Assembly (NCBI GenBank): GCA_003427395.1
Contig: BFEA01000496.1
Coordinates: 1,133,125-1,173,093, forward strand
Source: Chara braunii
Lineage: Eukaryota; Streptophyta; Charophyceae; Charales; Characeae
DNA length: 39,969 nucleotides
Reading direction: 5' to 3'
The notes under the pieces are model-generated. The model was not told the origin of the DNA and searched no databases. It was given only the letters and a program-made list of their open reading frames with translations. Below are positions 1-10,451 of this stretch, piece by piece. Within the stretch, counting starts at the first letter, position 1. The number at the start of each line of letters is the position of its first letter. Both the position numbers and the translations under genes were made by a program.

Positions 1-1053
1 AAAAAAAAAAAAAAAAAAAAAAAGGCACGCAAGTGGCATTCAGGAGGTCTTGGGTTCAATCCCCATTGGCCTCATGTGCCTTCCTGGGCAAGCTTGGCGC
101 CCGCCACCAGGAGATATGGCGTTGGTCCCCCCGAGTGGCATTGAGCAGAGACTGCTGATGTTCATAGGGGGAGGGGACCGGAGGGGAGGCACAGCGACTG
201 GCCCATCGAAGAAGCTCGGTCCTGATGCTACTGGCTGACCCCTGGCCGGTATCGCCCACCTGCTGTAGCAGGTGTCGCACCTGCTGGTGGGTGCAGCTAC
301 CGCATTGGTTTTCCTAGGAAAAACGGATTGTACTTAGCATCTACCAAGAAATTGACAAAAAAACTAGCTTACCCGGGCGGATGTGCCCCCTCAGATTGTC
401 CGAGTTGTCGGACCCGAGACGTCCGCCCAGGACAGGTCGTTCGCCTGGGGGGAGAAATATGGGGTGGCCTTTTTTCCCCCTGTAGGGTCTAAGGCGTATT
501 AGGGAGGCTGCAGGCTACCGGACTAGGTCGACGCATATTTTGTTTCGGCCGGTAGGCCCTCAAATTTTGAAAAAAAAAAAAAGGCTGAATCCAGGCCGTC
601 CGATCTCGAAGATCTGCGGCCCAGATTGGGCCATGTTGAAACTTTGCACGTGTCCTCTGTGTAGTGCGCAATTTTTCGGCGACTACGTTCGGACGTTGGC
701 CACGCCACAGACGCCATCGCCAGCAGGAGCCCTCCCCACGCCACCATCGCCAGGTAGGTGACCCCGCCATCCGCCTTCTTCCACCATCACCTCCCTCTCC
801 CTCCTCCATTTCTTTCTCCTCCTTGTCGTCATCCTCCTTTTTTATCTCTTCCTCCTCTCTTCCTCGTTCTCCTCCTCCTCTTCTTCTTTCTTCTCCTCGT
901 TGCTGTCCTCCTCTTCTCCCTCGCTTCTTGTCCTCGTCCTTGTCCTCCTCCTTGTCCTCCTCCTTCCTTCTTCTTTGTCCCTCTCTTCCATGCCAGTCTT
1001 CCTCCTCCTCGTCCTCCTCCTCCTTCTCCTCCCGAACTTCTTTTTTTTTTAAA
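1..1053. other. 5' flank: repeat-derived, pyrimidine-rich, no gene seen
   Basis: The stretch begins with a 23-base A run followed at 50-61 by GGTTCAATCCCC-like sequence that resembles the B box of a tRNA-derived promoter; any A box would lie in or before the A run, so this may be a 5'-truncated SINE or only a resemblance. From about 780 to 1030 the plus strand is almost pure pyrimidine (CCTCCT/CTTCTT repeats). Open frames through this tract encode only Ser/Leu/Pro or Arg/Gly/Lys low-complexity peptides and are not believable genes. Nothing else recognisable is seen before the LTR. Confidence 0.5.
780..1030. repeat. Polypyrimidine (TCC/CTT)n tract
   Basis: About 250 bases are nearly all C and T on the plus strand, built from imperfect CTCCTC and CTTCTT units. 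Such tracts can form triplex (H-DNA) structures; this is general knowledge and not shown here. It lies just upstream of the retrotransposon insertion site. Confidence 0.8.
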
Positions 1054-1058
1054 TATAT
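1054..1058. repeat. Target-site duplication TATAT, left copy
   Basis: The five bases immediately before the left LTR's TG are TATAT. The same five bases follow the right LTR's CA at 10759-10763. A 5-bp duplication is the usual size for Ty3/gypsy integrase. Confidence 0.85.
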
Positions 1059-1366
1059 TGTAGCGGACCTGTGGTTGGCCTGTGAGACCAGCCCCTTGGC
1101 CTGTTCTCACAGACCTGTGTTGTATTCGGGGTAGTCCAGTCCAGTCCAGGCCGGTACCTCTGTCGGTACCAGCCAGTACAGTCCAGTCCAGTCAGTTGGG
1201 GTATTACCCAGCCAGAGTTTGTATTTCAATCATTCTACATTCGCACATTCTGGAGTACGTGCGTTGGAGTCTGTGTGGGAGTTGTGCTATGCCATCTTGC
1301 TCCACCATCATCCTCCATCTCCATCTCTATCCCAGGCGGAGCACCTCACCCGGTGGGTCCGCCACA
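1059..1366 (+). repeat. Left (5') LTR
   Basis: This 308-bp copy aligns over its full length with 10452-10758. It begins TGTAGCGGACC and ends CCGCCACA. Compared by hand, it differs from the right LTR by about two dozen substitutions, a 5-bp expansion of a GTCCA tandem repeat and a few small indels. It contains a short GTCCA/GGTACC-rich tandem region. No convincing TATA box is visible, so promoter details cannot be given. Confidence 0.93.
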
Positions 1367-1367
1367 C

Positions 1368-1379
1368 TGGTATCAGAGC
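1368..1379 (+). promoter_or_regulatory. Primer-binding site (initiator Met tRNA type)
   Basis: TGGTATCAGAGC starts one base after the LTR's terminal CA. This is the classic 12-base complement of the 3' end of plant-type initiator methionine tRNA, used to prime minus-strand DNA synthesis in most plant LTR retrotransposons. The match stops after 12 bases (GGGAAC follows). Confidence 0.93.
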
Positions 1380-3169
1380 GGGAACGTTCCTCGCTCCCAC
1401 CCACCACACCGCATAGCACAAAACACAGCAAAACCTGACATAGGGGTTTTTTGGCTGTTTTTTGGTGGTTTTCGATGAAAAACAAGGGGGGGAAAATGTA
1501 GAGCAGCAAGGAGTGTCACGTGGCGAGAAAAGACAAGCAGCGTCATGACACGAGCGCCAAGGTCAAGGCCGCCGCACACACACACGCACCACATGCCCAT
1601 GCTGGCCACGCTGCCCTGCCCCGCCCCGCTCCCGAATTTACTTATGAAGATCGAAGATGCACGCTGCTGCCAGGGTTTGACCTAGGCAGCTGCTGGCTAT
1701 GCGCGTGCATAGCCGTCAGCACAACAGCAGCGGGTAGGCAACTATTTGCCACCCCCCACCCCCCCCCTCCCTCCAGCGGTGGGGAGACACCGTGGCTGTT
1801 GTGGCCTCTGCCCGCGGCCATCTGCAGTGCCACGTGGCAGCCTGCTATGGACGGTGAAGACCCCCTGACTCATACTCCTCTCACTTCCGAATCCCTTTAA
1901 TCACTCTCACTTCTCATACCCCTCTCCCCACCTTTCTCAACTTTCTCCTTCTCTCCTTCTTATTTCACTCCTCAACCCCTTCTTTTCCCCGCACCTTCCA
2001 CTACCTCTTTCCCCTCCTCTTTTTACCTTCCCCACCCCACCTTTTCTCCCACCACCCACTATTTTACTTTATTTTACTATATTTTACTCTATTTTATTCT
2101 ATTTTATTTATTTATTTTCTTTTATCTCCTCCTCTTTTATCTTTGCTTCTTGATCCCTCTCCACCTTTCCCATCCCTTTCTCTTCCATTCTCTCACCCTC
2201 CTCTCCCCTAACTACAACCCCATCACTTCCCCCATCTCCCCCTTCACTTTTTTTCTCTCTCTCACCTATTTCTCTCTTTTTTCCTTCACTTTTTCATCCC
2301 CCCCCGCCCTCAACTTCGAAATTTTTCTGTTTTTCTTCTTTTTATCTTTCTTTTGATTTATATTTCCTCTGTTTTTCAAAAATTCGAATTATCTTATTCC
2401 CCACCTTCTTGTCTCATTTTCTGATTTATTTCATTTTATTTTCATTTATTATGAAAATTCAAATTTCTTTGCGGCACCCTTAAATCTGACTAGGAGCTGG
2501 TCATTCTTGCTTTTGACACACATTTTCACCCCGTGGGAGTAACGAAATGCTGCCAAAAGTTTTGAAAAATCCAACACTTACTTCACCTCCTCATCTACTT
2601 ATTTATTTATTTCAAATTATTTATTTATTTATTTTTTTTATTTATTTTTTGAAATTTTAATTTGCGGCATTTTGAAACTTAATGTGCTTATCTTGGTCTC
2701 TCCTTTCCCTTGGCACATTCTTAACCCCATGGGGGTTAGGGAAATGCTGCCAAAAATTCCAAAAAAATAAATATTATTTTTCGCTTCACATTTTTTTTCC
2801 TTATTTCTTTAATTATTTTTATTATTTATTTATTTATTTTTATTTTCTCTCGAAATTTCACTGTTGATTTATTTTTCATTCCGCCAAAACCCCCATGTTT
2901 TTTATTTTATTTTCTTGATTAGGTCACCGGTACCCTACCTTAACCACTCAAACTCCGGTTAGAGTTTTCTTAGGGTTTTTCTAGGGTTTAAGGTTTTCCT
3001 AACCCCCCCTACTTCCCTTTTCCATTCGGGCACCCTGGACCCGAGCCACCCTTCCCCCTTTTCGAGCGGCCACGCTCAACTCACTAGCTTTCTACCGTGG
3101 ACCCCCCCCTACGCCCTCCGCTTATGCAGACCTCCTCTAGCCCCCTCCAGTCCGGCCCGTCACCTCCCT
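1380..3169 (+). other. Long retrotransposon leader between primer site and gag
   Basis: The 1.8-kb stretch has no believable coding region. From about 1880 to 2360 the plus strand is strongly C/T-rich; from about 2370 to 2900 it is AT-rich with runs of ATTT. Two related segments lie about 190 bp apart (near 2471-2580 and 2663-2770): each has a GCGGCA start, then an A-C-C-C-C-G/A-T-G-G-G core and GAAATGCTGCCAAAA. The first part (1380-1800) is GC-rich and includes a C-run flanked by ACCACGG-like sequence. Such a long leader could hold packaging or translation-control signals, but no element is identifiable. Confidence 0.6.
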
Positions 3170-5101
3170 ATGGCCGACGGCGTGTCACAAGCCGCCGACG
3201 TGGCGACGACCTCGACACCGGGCTCCATACTCGTGCCGGCAGACCAGGGTCATCAGCCCCAAGGGGATCTGCACACCCTCCTCACCTCCCTCCTTACGCC
3301 TTTACAAGTGCGGGTGGCGACTCTTGCTGCTAGCCTACGGCAGGTCCAAAACTCTGCTCGTCCTTCCTCTCCCCACTCTCTCTCTTCCCCTGGCTTCCTG
3401 TCCGGGTCCCCCGTCCTCCGACATGGTGGCCACAACGGAGCTTCCTCCTCCGCTGCCCCTAACCCGTCCATCCTGGTGACCGTCCACGCTCCTAGCATGA
3501 CGACCGCCACGGGCCAGACCTTCCCTCACTCTACGGGCACACTCCCTCAGATTCCGGTCACTACGGCCACGGGACCACAACCCGCTGTCGTGGTCTCAAC
3601 TTTTCCGGGTGCCCCGCTTCTCCCTCCCTTTCGCACGACCGTCGCGGCACCTGGCTCTCCCACTTATGGGATGCCCCACGCCGCTCGTGTGTCTATTTCA
3701 CCCACCCTTACTACTCCTCGCTCGATCTATGTCCGTCGTTTTGAGACCGAGCTTGCCCAGATCTGGGCCGACCTCGCCCTCTTATGCCTTCAACCACCCC
3801 TACCATCACAGGTGGACGTGCCTTCGGGCGCACCCCCTTCTTCCTCTACTCTTTCATCCATGCAGGCTCGCTTCCCCTACCCTGCACCCCCTCCACCCCC
3901 ATTCCACCTCCTTCCTACTCCCTCGGTTGTTGCGATCTCTTCTATCGCAGTTCCCTCGCAGCCTGCCAGTGTTGCCCCCGCCGCTCCCCTATGCGGCCCG
4001 GGCGTACAGTCAGTTGCGCCCCCTTCTCCAAGACCTGCGCCGACTTACTCAACCGTAGCGTAGACCTCTGCTCCTCGACCTCCTCACCGCCAAAACAGTG
4101 GCGCACCACTCGTCCGCTTGACGGGCATTGCCTTGTATGACGGTACAAGGATACGCGTGTCTCGGTGGCTGCAGTCTGCCACCCACACGCTCCATCTCAT
4201 GGGCGTCCCGCCCGACACGTGGGTGACTCACCTCTCTACGCGCCTGCGCGGCAGTCCTTTCGACGCTTGGAAGGATTTCTACACTCACTCCCTTCGTGAG
4301 GGTCGAACCCCGACCTTCATGGATTTTCAGGTGTTCCTCGAGGATCGCTTCGGAGCCCGACATGATGTGACTGACGTCTTCGAGCGTGTCGTCACTACAC
4401 GCTGGTCTGGTTCTGGTGGCGCTGCTGGCCTGGACCGCCATATCCAGGTCTTTCAGGAAGCCCGCCTCGTTTGTGATGTGGCGTTCCTCCCCGAGGCTAC
4501 CCTCATCGATCGTTTCTTGGCCAGCCTTCCCCTTGAGTACCACTCTGAGTTATGGGGATCTGACTTTACATCGGCCCCGCAGGCCTATGAGGCCGCCAGA
4601 GCCCATCAACGCATGCGGGCCCGTCTTCAACACACTTTCTACTCCCAGCCTCAGCGTACTGGTTACGCTCCCTCCTTCTCTCTTGACACTTCCCAGCACC
4701 GTTCCCCTTTCCACGACCGTCCTCACCGTTCCGCGCAGCAGGGCCACCACTTCTTGCGCCGCTTCAGCACGCTCAAGTATGTTGAGCAAGACATTGTTGC
4801 CTCGCTGTCGCTTGAGGGTGACCGTAGTGACGACCTCGACCTCTGCGAGGCCGTCCACTACCACCTGGAAGACTTTACCCTCCCTATAGTCGAGCGCCTC
4901 CAGGTCGCCCTCTCCACCCTCACCCGGGCACGCAACAACTCTGGTCATGCTGGCGCGTCGCCCCCCGAGGTCCCTCAGCAGAACTTCCCTCAAAGCTTTG
5001 TCCCTCCTCACGGTGTCCTTTCCACTGAGGAGCGCGCGACCATTTTGGGGCGGCGTGGGTGTTTGCGTTGCCGCTAGGACGGTCGTACCTCCTCGCGGTG
5101 C
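3170..5101 (+). pseudogene. gag: gag-like capsid/nucleocapsid region, interrupted
   Basis: Gag proteins form the particle around retrotransposon RNA. The likely start is the ATG at 3170 (MADGVSQAADV). The first ~300 codons are Pro/Ser/Thr-rich and disordered-looking up to a TAG at 4061. The same frame then reopens through 5074. Residues encoded at about 4150-4620 (WVTHLSTRLRG, FYTHSLREG, FQVFLEDRFGA, RFLASLPLEY) match the retrotransposon gag fold of plant Ty3/gypsy elements. The C-terminus holds a CCHC zinc knuckle (CLRC...C, 5060-5101) that is damaged twice: TAG at 5075 in the knuckle, and Arg where the zinc-binding His should be (5084-5086). Frame continuity across both stops argues for nonsense mutation of one ancestral frame. 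Confidence 0.85.
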
Positions 5102-5309
5102 CCTTACACCGCCGCCCTCGACTGCCACTACGCTGAGCTCTCTCGCCAGCGTCGTGCTCAGTCCCCCCCCGGCGACTCGCATCCCCGAGGCGCCTCCTAG
5201 CCACGGTGCAGTGTACACCTGCGCCCTCCTCAGTAGCCGGCTTCCCGACATCTCCGTCGTGGTTTGCCCCTCTTGCTACTGAAGTTGAGGTATCGTAGGA
5301 TCTGGCAGA

Positions 5310-5920
5310 GTGTACTCAACCCTCTGTCGTAGTACCGTCTGCGCCTCCGCAGACCACCTTCTCCCTCCTTCCTCTCCGCGACTACCGACGCATCGAGCCA
5401 TTCGCTCAGCCCGTTGCAACGAGCAGCTTGCGACTCGCGAGGACGTTGTGTCCTCCCTTCTGGACTTGAGCATGCTCCAGGCTCATCAGGAGCGACTCAC
5501 CCTCCATGTCGCTGCAATGTGTCGCCTTCTCACCATCCTCTCTGACCTTGATCGCACCCTCCAGATCATTCCAATACGACTGGGGACCTCCACGAGGGTG
5601 TACTCAGCGCTGTGGGATTCCGGTTCTCAGGGCGACTTCATTCACCTACGTGTGGTGAAAGAAGCCCGCTTACCCACGACAGGGTCTTCGACTCCCATCT
5701 CCATTACCCTAGGAGATGACAAGACCCAACGCTTCTTTGATCAGACGATCACCGACCTCCCTTTCTTCCTCACTCCCGAACCGACTGATCGTCCCTCGGC
5801 GTCTCGCGCCACCGCTCCTCTGCACATTTCGATGTGATTGAGACATGACGATTTCATTCTCGGTACTCCGTGGTCTCCTCCGTTCCGAAGCACCGAGGCC
5901 GATTGGGCGACCAACACTCT
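5310..5920 (+). pseudogene. Aspartic protease domain of pol, interrupted
   Basis: The retropepsin-like protease cleaves the polyprotein. The active-site motif DSGS (5616-5627), in the context ALWDSGSQGDFI, corresponds to the usual DSG/DTG loop, and FILGTPW (about 5850-5872) corresponds to the late ILG motif of these enzymes. An in-frame TGA at 5835 separates the two. This reading frame is +1 relative to gag; the two overlap as open frames near 4947-5197, but stops at 5280 and 5286 cut the upstream link. Whether the frame change was programmed or mutational cannot be told. Confidence 0.85.
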
Positions 5921-6259
5921 CGTTCTCATAATGAAGTGTGGACAAACGCATCACGTACCTTTTATAGGTACCACTGCGACACCAGGCCCCGATCCTCCTC
6001 CCTCGGAGCCTTCCGTGCCCATACCATCTCCTACTATCACCGTCACCTCGCCTCGGCAATTCGCCCACTTCATCCGACAGGATGACGTCACCTTCTTTAC
6101 GGTGAACGTTACAGATCTCTTGCACTATGATCCACCCTGTCCAGACGTCAAGCTCATCTCTGTGGAGCCAGACCCTCTTCCTATCTCAATGGTTTCCATC
6201 TCTACTTCCCTCCCTCCGCCGTTCGCCGAGTCCACCCCGTCGTCTCGCGTTCGCGTTGA

Positions 6260-6990
6260 CGTTGAGGAACTCGCACGCTATACGGCCGGCCTGGAGGCCG
6301 CAGTTCGTGACCTCATTCGAGAGTACCACGATGTTTTCCCATCGTCGTTCTCGTACACCGGCATCCCACTGATGCACGACGTCGAGCATTTCATCCAGCT
6401 TGTGACTGACTATCGTGTTCACCACCAAGCACCCTACAAACTTCCGATCCCCGAGGCCACCGAAGTCAAGCGTCAGCTTGAGGAGCTCCTGAGACTGGGT
6501 TTCATTAAACCCAGCAACTCCCCGTGGGGTGCACCCGTCCTCTTTGCTCGCAAAGCAGATGAAACTCTCCGTCTCTGCATCAACTATCACGGGCTCAACC
6601 GCTACACGGTTAAGAATAGTCACCCCATGCTTCGTTCCGACAAACTGTTCGACCGCCTAGCAGGCAACCGCTTGACGATATTTTGATCTACAGTTGTACC
6701 CTTGAGGAGCATCTCAGACACCTCCATGACGTCCTTGACCGCTTGTACAGACATGGCTTCTACGCCAAGCTNAGCAAGTGCCGCTTTGCCCAACACAAAG
6801 TGGATTTCTTAGGCATTACGTGTCTGACCAGGGTCTCCACATGGACAACGCAAAGATCACTGCTATTGCGGAGTGCCCCGTCCCCACATCCGCCAAGCAG
6901 CTTCGCAGTTTCTTCGGCCTCGCTAGTTACTATAGTAACTTCATCTAGGGATACGGTAGGTATTTCTATCTCCTTAACTTCATCCTCCTC
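6260..6990 (+). pseudogene. Reverse transcriptase domain, core deleted
   Basis: The N-terminal finger is intact: an [20 protein letters not shown] block (6476-6535) and [15 protein letters not shown] (6570-6616). At about 6662-6674 the sequence jumps from the DRLAG segment straight to DDILIYS in another frame. By comparison with family members this loses roughly 75 residues, including the first catalytic Asp block and the QPFGL-like block. The DDIL of the YxDD motif survives (from 6674), followed by EEHLRHLHDVLDRLYRHGF and a SKCRF block with one N at 6772. A single-base loss near 6814 (FLG) shifts the frame, and a TAG stands at 6946 after the FFGLASYYSNFI block. The enzyme must be dead. Confidence 0.9.
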
Positions 6991-7056
6991 CGGAAGAGCC
7001 CACCATGGGCTTGGACACCCATCTACGAGGATGCCTTTCGCGCCCTCAAGCAGGCG

Positions 7057-7620
7057 GTGACATGTGCACCGGTTCTCCACCTACCCGGTTTTGATCGCTC
7101 TTTTATCCTTACCACCGATGCGTCAGACTTTGCAGTAGGAGCAGGGCTTTCTCATATTTTCCTCTCCTCTCCTGATTCCTCCCATCCTCGCATCCCTCGC
7201 TTCCCACGCCCTACCCCTACCACTACTTCCTGCCTGACGCCTACTCGTCCAACTATTGACGAACCTTCTATTGACTATTCTCCTAGCATCGTCGAGGACG
7301 ACACTGTCGAGTCTCGCTCAGGCGATTGTCCGATAGCCTTCTACTCCCATTAGCTCTTGCCCGCCGAGATAAACTACACTGTTGATGACCGTGAGGTTCT
7401 CGCAGTAGTTTATGTCACTCAGCACTGGCGTCACTACCTGCACGGATTCATGGTGCGCACGGACAACTCTATTGTCCAGGCTTTTCTGAAAAAGTCGAAG
7501 CTCACTCCTCGACAGGCTTGCTGGTGGTGTGACCTATCCAAGTTTAGTTTCATCACTGAGCACATCAAGGGTGAGACTAATCGGGTCGCGGATGCCTTAT
7601 CCCGACGCCCTGACCATAAT
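7057..7620 (+). pseudogene. RNase H domain of pol with an unusual internal insertion
   Basis: RNase H degrades the RNA strand of the RNA/DNA hybrid. The four acidic positions are present in one frame: Asp in TTDASDFAVGAGL (codon 7117), Glu in DDREVLAVV (7393), Asp in VRTDNS (7462) and Asp in NRVADALSR (7591). Between the first strand and the FYSH/PAEINY block lies about 45-50 residues of Ser/Pro/Thr-rich sequence (7150-7330) where family members usually have about ten. TAG at 7351 interrupts the FYSH-LLPAE stretch, at a position usually occupied by Lys or Gln. The frame is otherwise continuous with integrase downstream. Confidence 0.88.
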
Positions 7621-7639
7621 CTGGAGCAGATACAACTCA

Positions 7640-8970
7640 CTGCCATCTCGATCACCACCGCCCACCACTCCGTGATCGACGAGTTTCGCACTCAGTACCG
7701 CCACTGCCCCGACTATCGCGACATCCATGTGATTCTTCGAAGTGGCAAGACCGTCCCGAACTACTCTCTCGGGGACAACGGTCTTGTGTACTGGCACAAT
7801 TCACAGAGCACTAGAGAGTCCTGTATTTGTGTTCCCTCCATTGGACAGCTACGTGTCCGGGCAGTAGCAGAGTTTCATAATCAGGCGGCTGCCGGTTACA
7901 TGGGCTTCCACAAGACGTTGGCTCGTGTGAGCCGCCAGTACGTCTGGTCGAAGCGCAAGGACTTTGTGAAGGACTACGTCGCAGAGTGTCCCACCTGTCA
8001 GGAGGTGAACAGTGCGAACTATCTGCCTTATGGTTTGCTCCATCCGCTTCCTATCCCTGAGGGTTGTTGGCAGTCCATCTCGATGGACTTTATCTGTCCT
8101 CTTCGTCCTCTGACCCCCCACGATCATGATGCTATCCTGGTCGTTGTCGACCGCTTCACAAAGCGCGCACGCTTTGTTTCGTGCCGCTATGCCATCAGTG
8201 CACGTGAGGTCGCTGACATCGTGTTTGATCGAGTCGTGCATGACCACGACTTACCTCTGAGCATCATATCTGATCGTGACCCGCCCTTTACTAGCCACTT
8301 CTGACGACGGCTCCACGAGGTGTACAACACCCAACTCTGCTTCTTCTCGTCTTACCATCCCCAGACTGATGGTCAGACCGAGGTCACCAATAGGACTCTC
8401 GGAGATATTCTCTGAAATATTGTTAGTGACGATCAGCAATGGGATCTTCATCTTGCCCACGCGGAGATAGCCTACAACCACGCCATCTCGCCAACCACGA
8501 GGATGTCGCATTACTATTGTGACCTTGGCTATCATCCTCGTGTTCCCGCGGACTTCCTTCGACCGTCACAGATGCTCCCCGACGCGAGTTGTCCCTCGCT
8601 GGATGATTGGGTTGCATACATGACGCCGAACATGAAGACCGCGCATGAGCACATAGCCGCTTCCCAGACTCGCATGATAGCACGTGCGAATCGATTGATG
8701 GATCATCCCTTTAAAATCGGTGATGATGTGCTTATCGACGCTCGCCATTTACAGCTCGAAGCGGACATGCTTCGCAAGTTCCGGCGTCGCTTCTTTGGCA
8801 CATGCCGCATTCTCCAGACCGTCCGTTCTGATACGGCTTCTAGCCTGGTCAACTTCCATGTGAAGCTGCCCGACTACCTACGTCAGGCTCGTGTGCACGA
8901 TATCTACCACGTCTCGTTACTGCGTCCTTACTGCAAACTGTCTGAGCGTTTCGTTGGACGACCATACGAG
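7640..8970 (+). pseudogene. Integrase (DDE) domain of pol, two internal stops
   Basis: Integrase inserts the cDNA into the host genome. The catalytic triad is complete and correctly spaced: Asp 8086 (ISMDFI), Asp 8272 (SDRDPPF, 61 residues between) and Glu 8380 (DGQTE, 35 residues between). The N-terminal zinc-binding HHCC module has His at 7876 and Cys at 7987 and 7996, but Tyr (TAC, 7897) where the second His is expected. TGA codons at 8302 and 8413 interrupt the same frame. The C-terminal part has the LRKFRRRFFGTCRIL and HDIYHVSLLRPY blocks that match the GPY/F region of chromoviruses. Upstream it is continuous with RNase H, downstream with the chromodomain. Confidence 0.92.
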
Positions 8971-8988
8971 CGCCCTTCACCCATCATG

Positions 8989-9345
8989 GTGGACGGCCAC
9001 GAGGAGTTCCTCGTTTCAGACATCATTGGTCGCCGAGTCACCGATGACAACCCTCCTCACGTCGAGTACTATCTCGTACGTTGGAAGGGTTTCCCTGATG
9101 AGGAGGCTACCTGGGAGCCCCTCGAGCACTTGCAATACGCTCGCATAATGGTGCGTGCCTATGACCGTGCTCGTCGTGCTGGGTTGACTGCTCCTCCTCA
9201 ACCCACTGAATCTCCTTCTTCTCCCTCGGTTGAGGAGACCGCTGAAGTCGAGCCTGCTCCATCTGAGGCAGATCTTCAACAGCAGTCGGATGCTTCTAAG
9301 CGTCCACAACGCACTCGTCATTGTCCTGCTCGATACGACGATTGA
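8989..9345 (+). pseudogene. C-terminal chromodomain and tail of the integrase polyprotein
   Basis: The segment EEFLVSDIIGRR ... YYLVRWKGFPDEEATWEP (9001-9120) is a chromodomain fused to integrase, the defining feature of chromoviruses; in that family it steers integration by binding chromatin. The WKGF and TWEP aromatic positions are kept, so the fold looks undamaged. After it comes a Ser/Glu-rich tail ending in RYDD and a TGA stop at 9343-9345. This final open stretch runs unbroken from 8503. It is listed as a pseudogene because the polyprotein upstream is broken. Confidence 0.92.
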
Positions 9346-10451
9346 CTTTATCTTCCCACGCCTTTGACTTCTCAGTACTCCATTCACACCAGTTTTGCCA
9401 CTTCACCTCGTCGACGTTGCGGTTCTTTCTCGACGGCATTCCAGACTTCTCATCATGGACGTCATCGGCAACTTCACGGCCTTCGTTACGATCAGCTCTG
9501 CCTACTTCAGACATTGTCACTCTCTTACCACCTTACCCTGTACAATACCCTGGTTGTGTCGCATGATGGTTTCCCTTCGCCGGGTTCCTCTGAGTTGGGC
9601 TCTCCCTTGGTATACGCATAGGCATTCGGACCGTAACCGTTGCCCTGACTTTCCACCTTACGGATCCAGCTCCGACTTCCCCCACCTTAGGAGTCATTTG
9701 CATGATTCCCTTACCCATCACTTTTTCTACCCTTTGCCGACCCTCACGCCCTAGTTAGGCAGCCTTGCATGCTTCATCTAGGTGCGCCCAGTATACCAGG
9801 CCCCCTTATTCCCTTGCATGGTCAACCCTCCATAACGGTCACCCCTTTAGTCGAGCATTACCCGCCCTGATGGTCTATCTGTTAGGGTCATTGGTTCTGT
9901 TCCCTCCCAGTTCCCTACCCTCATTGAGCTCGAGGACATGTGTCTCCCTGCCATTATGTGTGGATGCCCTTAGGAGTTTATCGACCCCTCGGCTGCATTC
10001 GCCACCCTCAGAGACGATCCCGCCCTGTGGTTTGCGACACACTCCTCCTGTGACATATGGTTGTCTTGTTGTTGCTTTGGTGCTCTCAAACTGAGGCTAC
10101 TGCCTCTAACATTTCTAGGATTTAGTTTTTTTCTGCTTTTTGTTGTTCTTATACACTAGTCAGTTGTTTCCAGACATAGGCTACTGCCTCCAACATTCTA
10201 GGATTTAGTTGTCATTACTTTCTGCTTTCCTAGGACATTTATACTAGTTAGTTGCTTCTGCTTGAACTTAGGCTGTTAGCTGTGACATTGTTGTCTTTGT
10301 GACATTTTTTATCCTAGGTTCCATCGCATGGACTCAGCATGGAGCTTGCTCCACATCCTAGACTACTTGGGTTTTCTTTTTCTTTGGTAGAGTTCCGCTT
10401 CTTGGCGGAAGCATGCTTATATCTAGGCAATCCATCACAAGTCGAGGATCA
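9346..10451 (+). other. 3' non-coding region of the chromovirus
   Basis: No conserved coding is visible in this 1.1 kb. It includes two diverged tandem copies of about 80 bp (10094-10170 and 10177-10255) sharing AGGCTACTGCCTC, ACATT and CTAGGATTTAGTT, then ACTAGT and AGTTG. A small hairpin (TTCCGC/GCGGAA) lies at 10393-10409. I see no clear polypurine tract directly before the right LTR; the last bases are AAGTCGAGGATCA. Confidence 0.6.
10094..10255 (+). repeat. Two-copy imperfect tandem repeat in the 3' region
   Basis: Copy 1 (10094-10170) and copy 2 (10177-10255) share the segments GGCTACTGCCTC, TCTAGGATTTAGTT and an ACTAGT-AGTTG end, with indels between. Confidence 0.7.

Noticed and set aside
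257-274. Perfect hairpin CACCTGCT-GT-AGCAGGTG
   Set aside because: Isolated short palindrome with no context to suggest a terminator or regulatory site in a eukaryotic sequence.
664-1134. Ser/Pro/Leu-rich open frame of 156 codons
   Set aside because: It is a translated polypyrimidine tract that runs into the LTR; no conserved feature.
3609-4140. Alternative open frames overlapping gag (3609-4058 and 3784-4140)
   Set aside because: Pro/Ser-rich shadows; the 3170 frame is continuous with the conserved gag domain downstream and is preferred.
4049-5251. Minus-strand open frames opposite gag (up to 233 codons)
   Set aside because: They mirror the GC-rich gag coding sequence and have no recognisable domain.
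10425-10451. Polypurine tract before the right LTR
   Set aside because: No run of purines is present; AAGTCGAGGATCA is too weak to call.
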